64,000 nt of DNA from Colias croceus (taxonomy: Eukaryota > Arthropoda > Insecta > Lepidoptera > Pieridae): positions 13,392,001 through 13,456,000 of the forward strand of contig NC_059568.1 of the NCBI RefSeq assembly GCF_905220415.1, in the 5' to 3' direction. The position numbers were made by a program, and so were the translations under genes. The notes below the pieces were generated by a model. It worked only from the letters and a program-made list of their open reading frames with translations, had not been told where the DNA came from and made no database searches. Below, one piece after another: positions 1 to 11,345 of this stretch (positions are counted from its first letter, which is position 1; every line of letters begins with the position of its first letter).

Positions 1-747
1 TGTACGTACGCCGTCGTCCTAATTCTGAGAATGGGTCGTAAACAAGCCGCGTCATTTAGTACAAATGAAAATTGCTAGTTGCGGAGTTGAGGCCATCTGT
101 GGGAGCGAGAGGAGATGAGGGTCGGTGCGGCAACGTCGCGCGGCCACGTGACCGGCTACGGGTCTTGCGTAAGCGTACGGCGACCACGGAACGCGACCGC
201 TACCGCTTTGCTCGCTCCTCCGTTGGCTTCTCCTGATTGATTGAACTCCGGTACACGCATAATTGATCACTGGACGCACAATCATTTGTATTCATGAACG
301 TTGTTAGACTCTTTGAAATATAAATGCTTAAGCATGGCCGGAAACTACTGCATTTAGTGATGAGTCGCGAGCCACTCGGAAATGAATTGTTAAAATATTA
401 TTATTATGTAATGGCAGCGAGTAATGTAATTAGGGACGCTAATGTGGAATCGTAACGCGACGGCAACGATTGGCGGCATGCTTGTCGTGGGAACTTGACC
501 CAGTTGGTGAGGCGCGGCGGGCGGAGGGGTATCGATTGCGAACGGCACCGCACCGCTCTATGCGTCACACGCGCTTCTATTTACACGGCCGGATCCCTTC
601 CTTTACACACAAATCATAAGAAACATCCTTCGCATGGCGAAACAAAACAATTCGCAAAAGCATCACAACAATCGCAAAGATAGGTGTACACCAGGAGGGG
701 GTTGACGGGATTCGGGATGGGATTCTTATACTTATCTGGAAATTCAC
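1..747 (-). other. ftz-f1: ftz-f1 intron following the LBD-1 exon (partial)
   Basis: Starts at the GTGAAT donor (747) and runs off the left edge. The expected next LBD residues (V-D-D-Q-M-K-L-L-Q in the family) were not found in any minus frame here, so the next exon is outside the window. A G+C-richer block at about 90-240 and another at about 480-620 hold accidental open frames but no recognisable product. Confidence 0.8.
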
Positions 748-1370
748 CTTTAAATACTTAAAGAACACGGTGTTTCTCGCCCAGTCGACTTGGGAGAACA
801 GATTTTGGTCGAGAACTTTGCACATTAACTCGAAGAGATCCACTTCGCACTGGTTGTAGGTTTGGCTCTGCAGAAGGCCGAAAAGGGAGTTCTGCCATTC
901 TCGGTCGTCGATGGTCTGTACGAATTCCCGGATCATGGGCGAGACCCGGAGAGTTTCTGTGCTCGTGGCTTCGGCGGTGCTGGATGGAGTCGCGGCTGCA
1001 GTGGCTTGGGTGTCGAAGGCGAAAGCGTCCGGCGAAGCCGAGTGCGGCGAGTGGGTTTCCCATTTGTCGTGCGAGGGCGGCGGCGGCGGCTGTGGGGGCT
1101 GTGGCTGGGTTGCCAGCAGCGCCGGCCCGGGGGATGACTCTGGTGATGACGTCAGCGACGACACTTGTGGTATTTGAATCTCCTGTTTCACGGGCACCGA
1201 AGCGTAAGGTGAGCTGAATCCCAGGACGAGCCCGCTGTCTCCGAGCGAACCACGAAGGGTCTGCACGGCGATCTGTCTCTGCCTCATCATTTGTAATTTC
1301 CGGGCGCGATCGCGTTTGTACATTGGACCGAATTTGTTGCGACCACCTCGCATGCGGTCTGCTCGCACGG
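748..1370 (-). CDS. ftz-f1: ftz-f1 exon: FTZ-F1 box, hinge, start of ligand-binding domain
   Basis: Continues FTZ-F1 from the second base of codon 167 to residue 374. The acceptor is TTTGTTACAG (1380-1371). Residues 168-200 form the basic FTZ-F1 box (VRADRMRGGRNKFGPMYKRD onward), which contacts the TCA extension 5' of the AGGTCA core in this family. The hinge (about 208-305) is rich in Ser, Pro, Gln and Ala, with a six-proline run near 260. It includes VKQE at 227-230, a fit to the sumoylation consensus; NR5A hinges are known to be sumoylated. The ligand-binding domain begins near 308 (PMIREFVQTIDDREWQ) and runs through FELMCKVLDQNLFSQVDWAR. The exon ends AAG before GTGAAT (747-742), phase 0, at the point where the family continues with V-D-D-Q-M. 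The remaining helices, including AF-2, are not in the window. Confidence 0.95.
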
Positions 1371-4300
1371 CTGTAACAAAGAAACAATTCATTACGATCT
1401 TTTTAAACTGACTGAGGCTGATATGGAATGATGAAGTAAATTAAATTAAATTCTGAATGACCTTAGCAAGTTATAGGTCAAGTCTGTCTTTATAAGTCAG
1501 TTATCTTAATACTTGTGTGGAAAAAAGCCATACATCATAATATCTGTAATGCAGTCATTTAGTACTAAAAACTTACGTTCTCTAATATACGAAGCGTAAA
1601 ATCTGTCTTTTAGAGAAGTCGTCGGTATATTCAGAAGTGCAAGATGACTACTGCTTGCGCTTTAATTAAAGCCTTTGATAGTATCTAAGAGAAAGATAAT
1701 TTGAAGCAAAGCATCCTGTGCAAATAGGATGCGTTGTAAATTAGTGTTCATCTACTGGTTGCTCTAGGTCTGACTTGACTTTGATTTAAAAACAACACAT
1801 TATCAGAATTCAGATTGATAGTAATAACCTACTAATAAAAACTACGTTAATACCTACAAATTTATTAATAAAAATGAAATAGATACATGAAAGTAATTCA
1901 GAATTGTAAGAAATAAACTACGAAGCAAACATTATTGCAGTTGAAATTATTATCTACACTGATACATTACGTTTGCCTGAATAACATAATTCGATCGACA
2001 CAAAATATTAACCTAAATTCATCAGATCAAGTTGAATGCAATGAATGATATACCACATCAGCTTTGTATACCACAAATTTGATATTTGATATTGACTAAT
2101 TATTGCTAAAGCTCAAACCCTGATTTTCCATAATGAAGCGTAAATTAGCGTAAATATTTAATCATGAAAGTGAACCGTTATCCGTTAAACAGATTTATAA
2201 CATTGCACTCATTGATGATTGAGGGGATTTGCGAATTACAAAACAATACATTAGACCTGATATCTGTATTAGAGAATTTAATCCATATTTGCCACCACAT
2301 GAGAAAATCAACAAAGCACACTATATTTGATTTGAAGGAATATAAGACTTAGTTTAAAATGTTCAACATTTTAACATCATGTTGTTTACTCTATTCGTAA
2401 ACCCATGTATAAAATTATACGCATATTTGGTACCATTTCTTATCAGTGCCGCTCAGATAAGAATTCCTTCGCCTAATAGCGAATGTTAGTAAAACGAATC
2501 TTCGTCAACCTAAAATATTTATATGTCCGTATGGCGTCGCTCATTGGTCTTAATCTTAGATTGCAATTCGATAAAGTTTTAACATTCTTGAAAATTAGGA
2601 CAGCGGCCCCGTAATGCACGCAGTCTACTGCTCTTTATTGTTTTGGCAATATTCCAAATATCAAGCGGCCGCTTCTCACGATATCAGCAATTTATGTCCG
2701 TTCCGATTCTTTGAGAGGTAAAGTCTAAAATGGTGCCTCTAGAATGAGAACAGATATTAGTACTATACATAACTAAACGCATGTATAATATAACGAGCAT
2801 CTGTTTGAAATTAATACCCTCGACATCGTCGCATTTCCCGGATATGCAGTGCACTCGAGTTTGCGTCGGGACAAAAATTGCATTGTTGAGGTTTGACGAC
2901 TTCTCGCTTTACTTTTGAATTGCTTTAACGTCGTTTTTGACAAAGCAGAAACTTTCCTACTCAGCATTATATAATAAGTTCCCATAATTACCATAAGAAT
3001 ATTAAAATCGAAGGCACATCATTCAACAATGTCAAAGTAATATAAATGTCAAGGAAAGAAAAAAAAATGTAGTCACGACATGCAATCGACGACGTTCTGA
3101 TTTTTCACTTCTCCAAATCACTAACTTTTTTGGACGGTCAAGACATATTACAACTCGCAGACGAGTTATCGAAACTGTTACAAACTGTAAATAAATAAGT
3201 CTGAACCTGGAACGGAAGGGGGCTTTCAGTCAGTTGCCGAGTCGCCCAACCCACGAGTTAAAAATAACAACCAGTTTTTATTGTAGCCATCGCGCCTCTG
3301 TGCGAGAAGGACAAAGTTATAGGGCGCCGCAAAGGATCCAAGAGAGACGTAGAGCGTAACGGATTTGAGCGTTGTTGTGTGCAATTCCACCAGTTTCGTA
3401 TTGCAGTCTGTTTCATGAAAGAATTTATGTACCTACAACCGCAGAACTCGGTAAAAACTGTTTCAAACTTTGCCTACAAACTTAAATATCACATTTTGAC
3501 TGTATGTTTAGGAGTTAGTATTTTGTCACATGCTGGCTGCTGGTTTTAATGGGTAGCATGTTTCGTAGTTGTGTTTAGTTGTAGGAACAAGAAAGTCGGT
3601 ATACTATTTCGATAAACATTCGTCCATTCATTGCAGCAACAAACAACTAAGAGAGCAAACTCGTGAATGCGGTACGTCGATAGAATCCTCTTCTCATTTC
3701 ACAAAAACTGGTTTACATGGTCGTCCCTTGACACAATTTGATTAAACGGGTTTTTGACTTTTCCTTCTTTTATCATTACGTAAAAATATACTATCAATAG
3801 ATGGTTGCTAGTCAGCAGTTAAATAGTTTTGACTGAACAATTTATAGACTAACGATTAGCGAAATATCAATGTTATTTTATAACTACTGAAATTAGAAAA
3901 AAGAAATTGAACTATAAGCAAATCCTTTGTCGATTATTTTAGTCAAAAAAATCTGAATTCACATCGTGGTTGGAATTGTTGTTTTTTTTTTCAGAATAAT
4001 AATTTATTTTAACTTTTATGGTGAAAAATATACCTACCACTTATTCATTATTAATTCACAGCTAGCAATATAAAGAAACGAATTTCATCGAAACTGTTTA
4101 AAAAACTAATTAAAGAACTAAAACCATTTAAGTACAAAAAAACCATTTACTATCAGCTAAAAGTAAAAAATAACATCCATTATTATTTAAATTTTCAACA
4201 ACTTTTTAAGATTTTTTAGAGGCTCTACATCAGAGAGATTTTTATACCGAAGATGCCTCATTATAATATAATAATAGCAATTAAAGCAGTTTGAATCATT

Positions 4301-5281
4301 GTAATCTAAATTTTATTTATTGCCTCAATTCACGTTACAATTATCTGTTGTACTCGTTTCTTAACTAGGACTTATGATAGAGAAACCAGTTCCTTCTCAA
4401 ACTTGCATATATAATGTCTGTGAAAGAATTATGACATAATACTAAAAGATAAAATGAAATTTATTACGCTAACATTAAAAAATGTTCTAAGTAACCTAGA
4501 TCTATTTTTCTTTTGGCATTCATAATTTCAATCCAATTTAATGACAGCGTAGGCTTTAATGTTGAAAACTGGAGTGTATATATTCATAGAGATTGGAATA
4601 AGCGAAACTAGATTGCGTCATAATACACGAGTAAATGTTATACCTTTCGTGACTCTGTGGAGTTCTTTTGTGTCACGGTGCTATGATGTACTATGCCCTA
4701 TTACGGTCCACAGCACTTATTTAAATTTAGTGTTGTGTATAAAACGATTTTTAAGTATACTAGGTACTTACAGATCGCAATGCACTATCGCAATGTTTTG
4801 TATTCCTTTTATATATGTGTTTATGTTATCGTTAGACAATTCACACGACAACACTTTCAATTATTTTCCATGAAGCTATTCTTTTTATCCGGATATTACG
4901 TGAAGCACGACTAATTTACTTTATCATGACTAATGTCACCAGCACATTTGCGGTTTCCATTCACTACTTATATTTATACGAGTATTACATTCATTTCACT
5001 CTTCTCGGTATCTATAAATACCTGGGCAAGAATAAAATTAAAATACGTAGCAAAAAATACATAATTATTCGTAGACAGGTACAGCAGCATAAAAATAATA
5101 GCTACTTCGTTTAATTCTTGTTGGAAAAAATTACCTCGTTGCATGATTCCGTTTGGAAACTTGAGCATTGTTTAGGTACGAACCTAAATGGGAGCAGTGG
5201 ATATTTTCTAAGTTCTAATGCATTTAATAATGTATCGTTATTGTAATGAGCACGCGATAGTAGCTGATAATGTTGGAAACG

Positions 5282-5583
5282 AGGTCAGGCACTTATTACA
5301 CGACGTAAGTAGATCAAGGTCAAGGTCATTTTTACAAATCAAAAACACACAACTCTGTGACAAACAGCCGGTGTGCAAAAATAGCTACAAACGAGTGTAT
5401 GTTCACCTCGCATTCTAGAGCTATTTGCGGCTAAGATATGGCCTACTTGTCTAAGATGGGTCAAGGTCTACCTTAGCGATACGCAACAATATATCTAACT
5501 GTGGCGACCTTAGCGACGGCGACAATCCAACATCACGAGATTCCGAGCGATTACAGCTATTCGAAACGAAGATACGACCTTGA
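5282..5583. promoter_or_regulatory. Nuclear-receptor half-site cluster with overlapping FTZ-F1 sites
   Basis: Seen: AGGTCA at 5282-5287; two perfect TCAAGGTCA sites overlapping by three bases (5314-5322 and 5320-5328), a head-to-tail AGGTCA repeat with zero spacer; TCAAGGTCT at 5461-5469; and TCAAGGTCG on the minus strand (5583-5575). Family knowledge: FTZ-F1 binds YCAAGGYCR. Inference: an autoregulatory or receptor-competed intronic enhancer of ftz-f1. Confidence 0.45.
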
Positions 5584-8528
5584 AGCGCGCATCAGGGTCG
5601 TCAAATGAAGTAATCGTGTCAACGAGATAAAAAATTGTGTGTTCCGAAAGGACGGGAAGAGGTGGGGAACGCTCCTTGTACCGACGAGTCGGTGAAACTT
5701 GGTCAAGGCTGGCGGCGCCCCCCCGCCTCCTCGCCTCGTTAGCCACGACCGACTCCGAGGCGAACCGAATGCCGCCGAACGCCCGCGCGCTATATCGCGC
5801 CTAGATAGCACTGCTGTGATCGTTACACAAGACAACCGAGATAAATCATCACCCGCACTGATCTACACAACTGTGTCAAGATCTCCTCCACTCATTTGAA
5901 GATGTCGCTTATAAGATTTTCAAATGCGTGGTAACAAGATAACCGAAGCGATTCTGTAGTGACCTTTAACTTATATCTAAGAAAACGAACACTTAGGTAC
6001 TAGAGACTAATAGCGCAAAACTATTATTTCTAATAAGATTTCCCAAACAATCATTGACCATTGCCGATTTCGAGTCTGAGACCCATGAAATTATTTTTCA
6101 TATAAATTATGTGTTCTCGAACACATAAGTTTTACATTGACAATACGATACGACGATGAAGACAAAAATAGTCACACCTGTATGATTTTATACATACAGA
6201 TATAATATGACGAAACAACCCTTCCAAAAATTACTAATTTTTTTAAAGATGGCGTCAACCGCCCCCTGCAACTTCTGTAATAACAAGACAGGTAATACCT
6301 AAAAAATAGAAAGGCCCGGTGTACGAGGCCGCTCTGTCGAAACGTTCGATTCAGGTCAAGGCAGCGCGCCGAAATAGTCGGCTGGCGCGCGCGTTTTTAT
6401 TGTGATCTAACATCTGTCGCGAGCGCCTGACCCCCGCGCACTCTCAATACGTTTAGTATTTGCATCTATCCTCTCCTTCAATGTATCACGCCTCACTATC
6501 TAAAACCCCTTAAGGTAAAGCCAAATGTCTTGTCAGATTCCAATTAGCCCTTGAATTCATACAAGAACACGGCGATCATACCGTAGTCGAGCCTCATCCA
6601 AATACTGTATATTTTATTTAATGCTCATGGCGTAATAAAATTGCGTAATTAAATATTGAGAACTATAAAGTCAAACATTGAATAGAGCATCAGTCTGAAT
6701 ACTGATTACATTTTAACTGTCGCTCGAAACAAGCGTGGCGTAGCAACGTCGTTACGTAAGGTGGTGTGAACACAACGCTCAGCAATCCATGTAACAATCA
6801 TTATTTGACCATCTCCGTCCGCCGATGCGCTTATGTGGTCACGTAGGGGAACTTATAGAGGTACTTAATAAATGTTTATAATTACGAGTTGGAGCATCAA
6901 ACACAGTTTATGGCAGAATTAATAATCGATAACGCGAAAATTTGTCAATAATTCATCATAATTGTTGTTCTTATGAAGCCTTCCTAATGAAGGTCACCTG
7001 CGATATTTCAGTAATATGATCGCTCGAATACAGATATGGAAAGTTCAAAGTACATAGAAAACATTGTGTAGTAATAATTAGACAATGTTAAGCTAATTCA
7101 ATACGCGTAGTCTTGAAGCTGCAACGTGATACGTGTTCAGGTCACATTTGGGTAGTCCATTGCGACAGGTCGAGCGAGGCGTCTTGTGAAATGGCGCTTG
7201 CGCAGCGCACCCCACTGAACGGCCGATTGTGTCGAAATGCACGATACAGTCGCTTGAGCGTACCCAGCTCATAACAACTACCCTCGTTTCATGAACGTTC
7301 TCGTTTTTTAATTAGCGTTCATGTCATAATGTCACAGGTCGGTTTCGAAACCAAGCTTTTTTTTATTGGTTTCAATTCACATTTGACACCTTCGCTGCAG
7401 CACTTAAATAAATCGAAAGTGGATAAAGCAGTTTTACAGCTTGCCATTTGAAAAAAATCTCAATGAAACCGCTTTCGTGAGACCAATTAAATGTTTGCAT
7501 TGTATTAGGTACGGCTATGAGAAATAATTAATAATACTGTAAGGGAATCCCTGGTGGAGTCAAAGTCGTTTATAATAAACCAACGGTAGTTATAAAGTTT
7601 AGGATACGACGTCAGTAATGGCATTACACAAGGCTCGGTTGCAGGTCGAGCGGGCGGTGCGAACCTCTCGCAACACCCGCTATTCGGGTCAGCAACCGAT
7701 TTGTGAGAATTGTGTCATCTCACACATGTTTCTATAGTAGTGCACGACTAAATAAAAACTTTCATATATAATCTTTACAGAATTTGATAAACAAGTAGAG
7801 ACCCGAGCTCATATACTACTATGTAGAGACGATCCATTGTAGGAGAATATGTGAAGATAGTTGAAAGTTTCCCAAATTTTGGAATCAAACTTATTCAAAT
7901 GTAGCCATTATATGACAGGATGAAAAAACGATTCTGAATAAATAGGGAATAAATGAGTCGTCATGTCAAAAGGGATACTGTTTTATATACATGAGCGTGA
8001 GAAATGAATCCACAAAGGCGATTAACGATTCAATAAAATTTATATATGTATTTATTACATTTTACAAAATCGTATACATTTAAGTGTCGATGATTCAGTG
8101 ACTTATTTAAATTGGAAGAGTCAAGAATTTGCAGGATAATAAACCTGTTGAAGATAGGTAGAGCAAAAAGATCGACCTATTAAAGGTGTTGCATTAGGGA
8201 AAGACTATAAAGACTATCCACAACAACATTGATGTAACATATTCCCAAAAAATAAATAAATACTAAACTTGTACCTAGAACTACTCAAAATAAATCTAAA
8301 GTTCCATCCTACCCAAGGTTTAATCTCGCAAGTTTTCGAAGATTAATTTGTAGCCGTGTGTAATATTATGTATTATACACGTTTCAATGTAAGTAATAGA
8401 TGTTGCAAACATCCCAGCATCTGGCGAAACGCGCAATGGCGAGTGGCTCACGCACACAGTCGCAACCTCATGTTGCGTACATAAACTCACAACAGGCAGC
8501 GCGCGCGCCGCATCGCGGCCCCGCTTGC

Positions 8529-8538
8529 AAGTAGGTCA
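8529..8538 (+). promoter_or_regulatory. ROR/HR3-type site in the ftz-f1 intron
   Basis: AAGTAGGTCA matches AWNTAGGTCA, the monomer site of the ROR/HR3 and Rev-erb/E75 receptors. It lies inside a CpG-rich block (8400-8570) in an otherwise A+T-rich intron. Confidence 0.3.
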
Positions 8539-9329
8539 GGGCGCTATGCGGCCGTGCGCGTTTTAAATTTAGAATGATCTGCGCTTCAAACTCCGCCCCA
8601 TTCGATCACCTAGCTACAAACTTAACATTACCTTAACGGTTAACTCTTATTACTCAAAATGTCATAATACCACATTGATCTCGAGTTGGAATTGAATTTT
8701 TGGATGACAAATAATTTCTAATAGGGGGATAATGCTAACCAGATTCCAATAATGAAATTCGAAACAAGTGGTGCACGTCACGTTGAAGAATTGAAGGAAA
8801 AGCATTTCTTATTGTATTTCGATACAATGCGATGTCGTAAGCTCTAAACATGAAGGGAGTTCAAAAATGGTTCAAATTGATATTTAACCAACTCATAACA
8901 ATTATTACACACCGTGAATAAATATCATAGCTCTAGATATTTACTTGCTATGAAGCAATATGACGAACGTGTGACTATTTAAGTGTCAGACAAAGGATTT
9001 AATAACGATATTAACGAGAATAGTGTACTTAATACTTATGCTTGCACTAATGAGAGTAATATAGAGTCATATTATATTTAATGGTAAAGATGCTTTAGGT
9101 ACAAAAAATTGTCACAAAATAGTATTGAGAAAAATATCTTCAAAATTTTGAAGACGAAGACAGTAACACGGATCAAGTGTTAAGAAATTTCTAGATTATG
9201 GGCATGGGTAAAAGGCATCAAAATAATAAGACACAGCAGGACTAATATTCAAACTTTTGTACCACATAAATACAAATAAACTACAGCAAATCTGGTGCTC
9301 CAATATTAAGCTAGACCGAAATTACATAA

Positions 9330-9384
9330 AATATAAAGAAATTTCTTTATATTCTGGAATGACTGTCAATTGACAGTCATTCCA
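9330..9384. repeat. Two adjacent perfect palindromes
   Basis: 9330-9353 is a 24-bp perfect palindrome (arm AATATAAAGAAA). One base later, 9355-9384 is a 30-bp perfect palindrome (arm TGGAATGACTGTCAA). They lie in the ftz-f1 intron. Neither resembles a transposon end I know. Confidence 0.9.
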
Positions 9385-9907
9385 ACATTTCATAGTTTAA
9401 GAGTTTTTGTTTGTGTGTGGATTAGGACCACTGACGAATTAGGCAATAAACTACTTCAGAAATGGCTCGACATGGCTCTGGTGAAACGAGTTAGATTACT
9501 CACGATACAGTTATATTTCTTTATTTATTATTGATTTTAAATCCTAGACAACTTCCGTTTAATAATGAGTGTAATATTGTCGTAATAATTTTAGTCCAGA
9601 TTAGGCAAACAATATTAAGTGAGTTGTTATTAACCTTCCCAATAATACATGACTTATTTACCGAGCAATGATAAAAGTAAATGAAAGTTGAATAAGTGGT
9701 TACGCCGATGAAAAAATATAGTTCTTATTTCAACGATCTTATTAGGTAACTTTTAGCAATACTAGACAGGCGTTGACTTATTGCCAAATTGTTTTGAGCA
9801 ACCTTTAAGTTAAGACAGAGCTTGTAATGAGTCAGATAGTTTATGCAACTTAGTCTTATTACTTTGCTTGCTTAGAATTAATTTAGGTAATGAAACTATT
9901 TATATTT

Positions 9908-10194
9908 TTACGCCTTTACATGCTTTCGAATATTTTTATCTAACTCTTGATAAGATTCAAGTAGATAGTGACAGAACCTGTGTCGAAAAGTAGGTGAAGG
10001 TCGCAAACGAGCTGCCTCGACACACAACGAATAAGTCATCAATTTTTGTTTATTCATGTTAAGTCTCATGAAGACGTCGCTGACATCTTCTCCAAATTGG
10101 TGATTGATGACATCAGACATAAATACCATTAGTTCTTGCGAAGGATACTTGCACTGCTGACAGAAATGATGTATAGACAGGTCAATTGCTAGAG
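9908..10194 (-). CDS. Unrecognised 95-codon frame with splice-acceptor-like start (candidate alternative exon or gene fragment)
   Basis: I do not recognise this protein. On the minus strand, eleven T then ACTTTAG ends at 10195, a good polypyrimidine tract and acceptor. From 10194 a frame stays open to TAA at 9910-9908. The peptide looks helical and non-repetitive (e.g. HHFCQQCKYPSQELMVFMSD, CVEAARLRPSPTFRHRF, ending ELDKNIRKHVKA), unlike the low-complexity shadow frames elsewhere. An internal ATG at 10129 would give 73 residues. It is not a nuclear-receptor ligand-binding domain. It starts 28 nt below the ftz-f1 DBD exon; joining at those sites keeps frame (GAA-G|CT), but 28 nt is shorter than known animal introns. 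I see no AATAAA soon after the stop. It could be a terminal exon spliced from elsewhere, a fragment of another gene, or chance. Confidence 0.4.
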
Positions 10195-10222
10195 CTAAAG
10201 TAAAAAAAAAAATTCAACTCAC

Positions 10223-10721
10223 CTTCTAATTTCATTCCGACGTCCAGACATTTTTGGAAACGGCAAAAAGGACATCGTTTCCTCTGTGTTTTATCAATGT
10301 GACACGCGCGTTCAGCAACGCATGTGTACACCTTTTTGTTCTGCACGGTCCTCTTGAAGAACCCTTTGCATGATTCACAAGTGAGCAGCCCGTAGTGGTA
10401 TCCACTCACTTTGTCCCCGCAAACGGGACAGAGTTCTTCGATCACATCTTTTGTGTCAGTTTGATCACACACAGTACCAGCTGTGGGTAAGTAGGCCCCG
10501 GGTTCTCCTCCGGCACCTGTTGGGAACAGATATGAAGCATCCAGATTAGCGTAGGCAAAAGGCTGCGGGTCTGATGTGCATTGGTATGCGGCGCCCTGTG
10601 GCACGTATTGCTGTGAGGCTCCCGAGGGTCCGCTGCCCGAGCCCGAACCTTCTGGTCCCGGACTTAGATCGAATGGGGACATGTTGAGGGACATGAGGCC
10701 TGTCTGCTGATCCATCGTCAT
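10223..10721 (-). CDS. ftz-f1: ftz-f1 exon: N-terminus and DNA-binding domain
   Basis: Encodes residues 1-166, plus one base of codon 167, of the orphan nuclear receptor FTZ-F1 (NR5A family), a nuclear transcription factor that binds YCAAGGYCR as a monomer. Seen: a Gly/Ser/Pro-rich N-terminus, then two C4 zinc fingers, C98/C101/C115/C118 and C134/C140/C150/C153, with the NR5A P-box CESCKG at 115-120 and the stretch CLDVGMKLE leading into the next exon. The exon ends GAA-G before a consensus donor GTGAGT (10222-10217). The phase fits the acceptor at 1371, restoring Ala167-Val-Arg-Ala-Asp. Start: the first in-frame ATG is at 10721, and TAG at 10760-10758 closes the same frame upstream. The codons between are open, so an upstream alpha-type exon could splice into about 10745 instead; a beta-type start is the simpler reading. 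The DBD identity is certain, the isoform name is inferred. Confidence 0.96.
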
Positions 10722-10800
10722 GCTCGGCCGCACGTAGCGGCTGCTTATTACAAATCCCTACGACGGCGTTCAACCGAAACAACGTTCACACAGTCACTGA
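10722..10800 (-). promoter_or_regulatory. ftz-f1: Putative 5' UTR and core promoter of the beta-type ftz-f1 transcript
   Basis: On the minus strand TCAGTG (10800-10795) fits the arthropod initiator, with A at 10798 as a possible +1, 77 nt before the ATG. GAACGC at +28 to +33 matches the downstream promoter element at four of five core positions. There is no TATA box at the expected distance. This is motif evidence only. Confidence 0.25.
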
Positions 10801-10959
10801 GTTCACTGGCGGTCTGACCGCAACACTATCTGCCGCTGGCGGGCTGCACCTGTTCAAGCACTACAGAAAGAGGCACATAAATCCAGCACATTTTGTTCTA
10901 AACGAATCGGATGGAGATAAGTTCGGGCGCGAAGCGCCGTGCTCTATGCATACGATCGC

Positions 10960-11345
10960 AACGAGAAATGTTGTTACAGTTTGTTGACGGCGCGCGTTTT
11001 TACGATCGCGACAAGTGTTGGTGTCGCGGCGGCACACGTGCCGTTCAAGAGACGTCCCGCGATCGACTGGCGGCCGGCCGGCGACATCGGCGCGCGTGCC
11101 GGCGCCTCCCGCATGCGCGCCCCGCCGCTACCCGCGAGCCCCCGCCCGCTCGCACAATGGAAAACGATTAGGAGCCCATGTAATAAGTGAAAGTGAGTCG
11201 GTGACCCACTTTCCCGCGATCCAGGTCTATGTTAGTGCGCGTTCGCGCGGTTGCGCCACCGCGCGGGCGAGAAGCGAAGCGGGGGGCGGCCCACTGACCC
11301 AGTTGCGCACAGTGCCGCAGCAGGGCAGGGTTGCCGCGAACAACG
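10960..11345. promoter_or_regulatory. CpG-rich segment upstream of the ftz-f1 beta-type start
   Basis: Dense in CpG (runs such as ggcgcgcg, cggccggccgg, gcgggcgag) inside a strongly A+T-rich window, lying 240-620 bp upstream of the ftz-f1 ATG. This marks it as promoter-proximal. The long plus-strand frame through it is Arg/Ala/Pro-rich low complexity, typical of translated CpG DNA. GGGTCAGTGG on the minus strand (11300-11291) repeats the core of the direct-repeat motif seen far upstream. Confidence 0.5.

Larger units (their letters stand above)
1371..10222 (-). other. ftz-f1: ftz-f1 intron between DBD and LBD exons
   Basis: GT at 10222-10221 and AG at 1372-1371 bound an intron of 8,852 bp. 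Apart from the frame at 9908-10194, I see no coding sequence and no recognisable transposon. It has CpG-richer blocks at roughly 3200-3400, 5690-5800, 6310-6450, 7140-7270, 7630-7700 and 8400-8570, and a number of AGGTCA-type half-sites. Two adjacent perfect palindromes lie at 9330-9384. The absence of repeats and the G+C blocks are what one would expect of a regulatory intron. Confidence 0.85.

Noticed and set aside
758..1387. Second long minus frame (209 codons) and plus frames at 862-1217 over the LBD exon
   Set aside because: Shadows of the ftz-f1 exon in other frames; only the frame carrying the FTZ-F1 box and LBD matches a known protein and splices in phase.
4559..5168. Overlapping frames of 62-104 codons on both strands
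   Set aside because: Lie in the ftz-f1 intron, no protein-like content, mutually overlapping on opposite strands.
10195..10222. A 28-nt intron joining the DBD exon to the frame at 10194
   Set aside because: GT and AG are present and phase fits, but the length is below what animal spliceosomes are known to remove, so I do not call it an intron.
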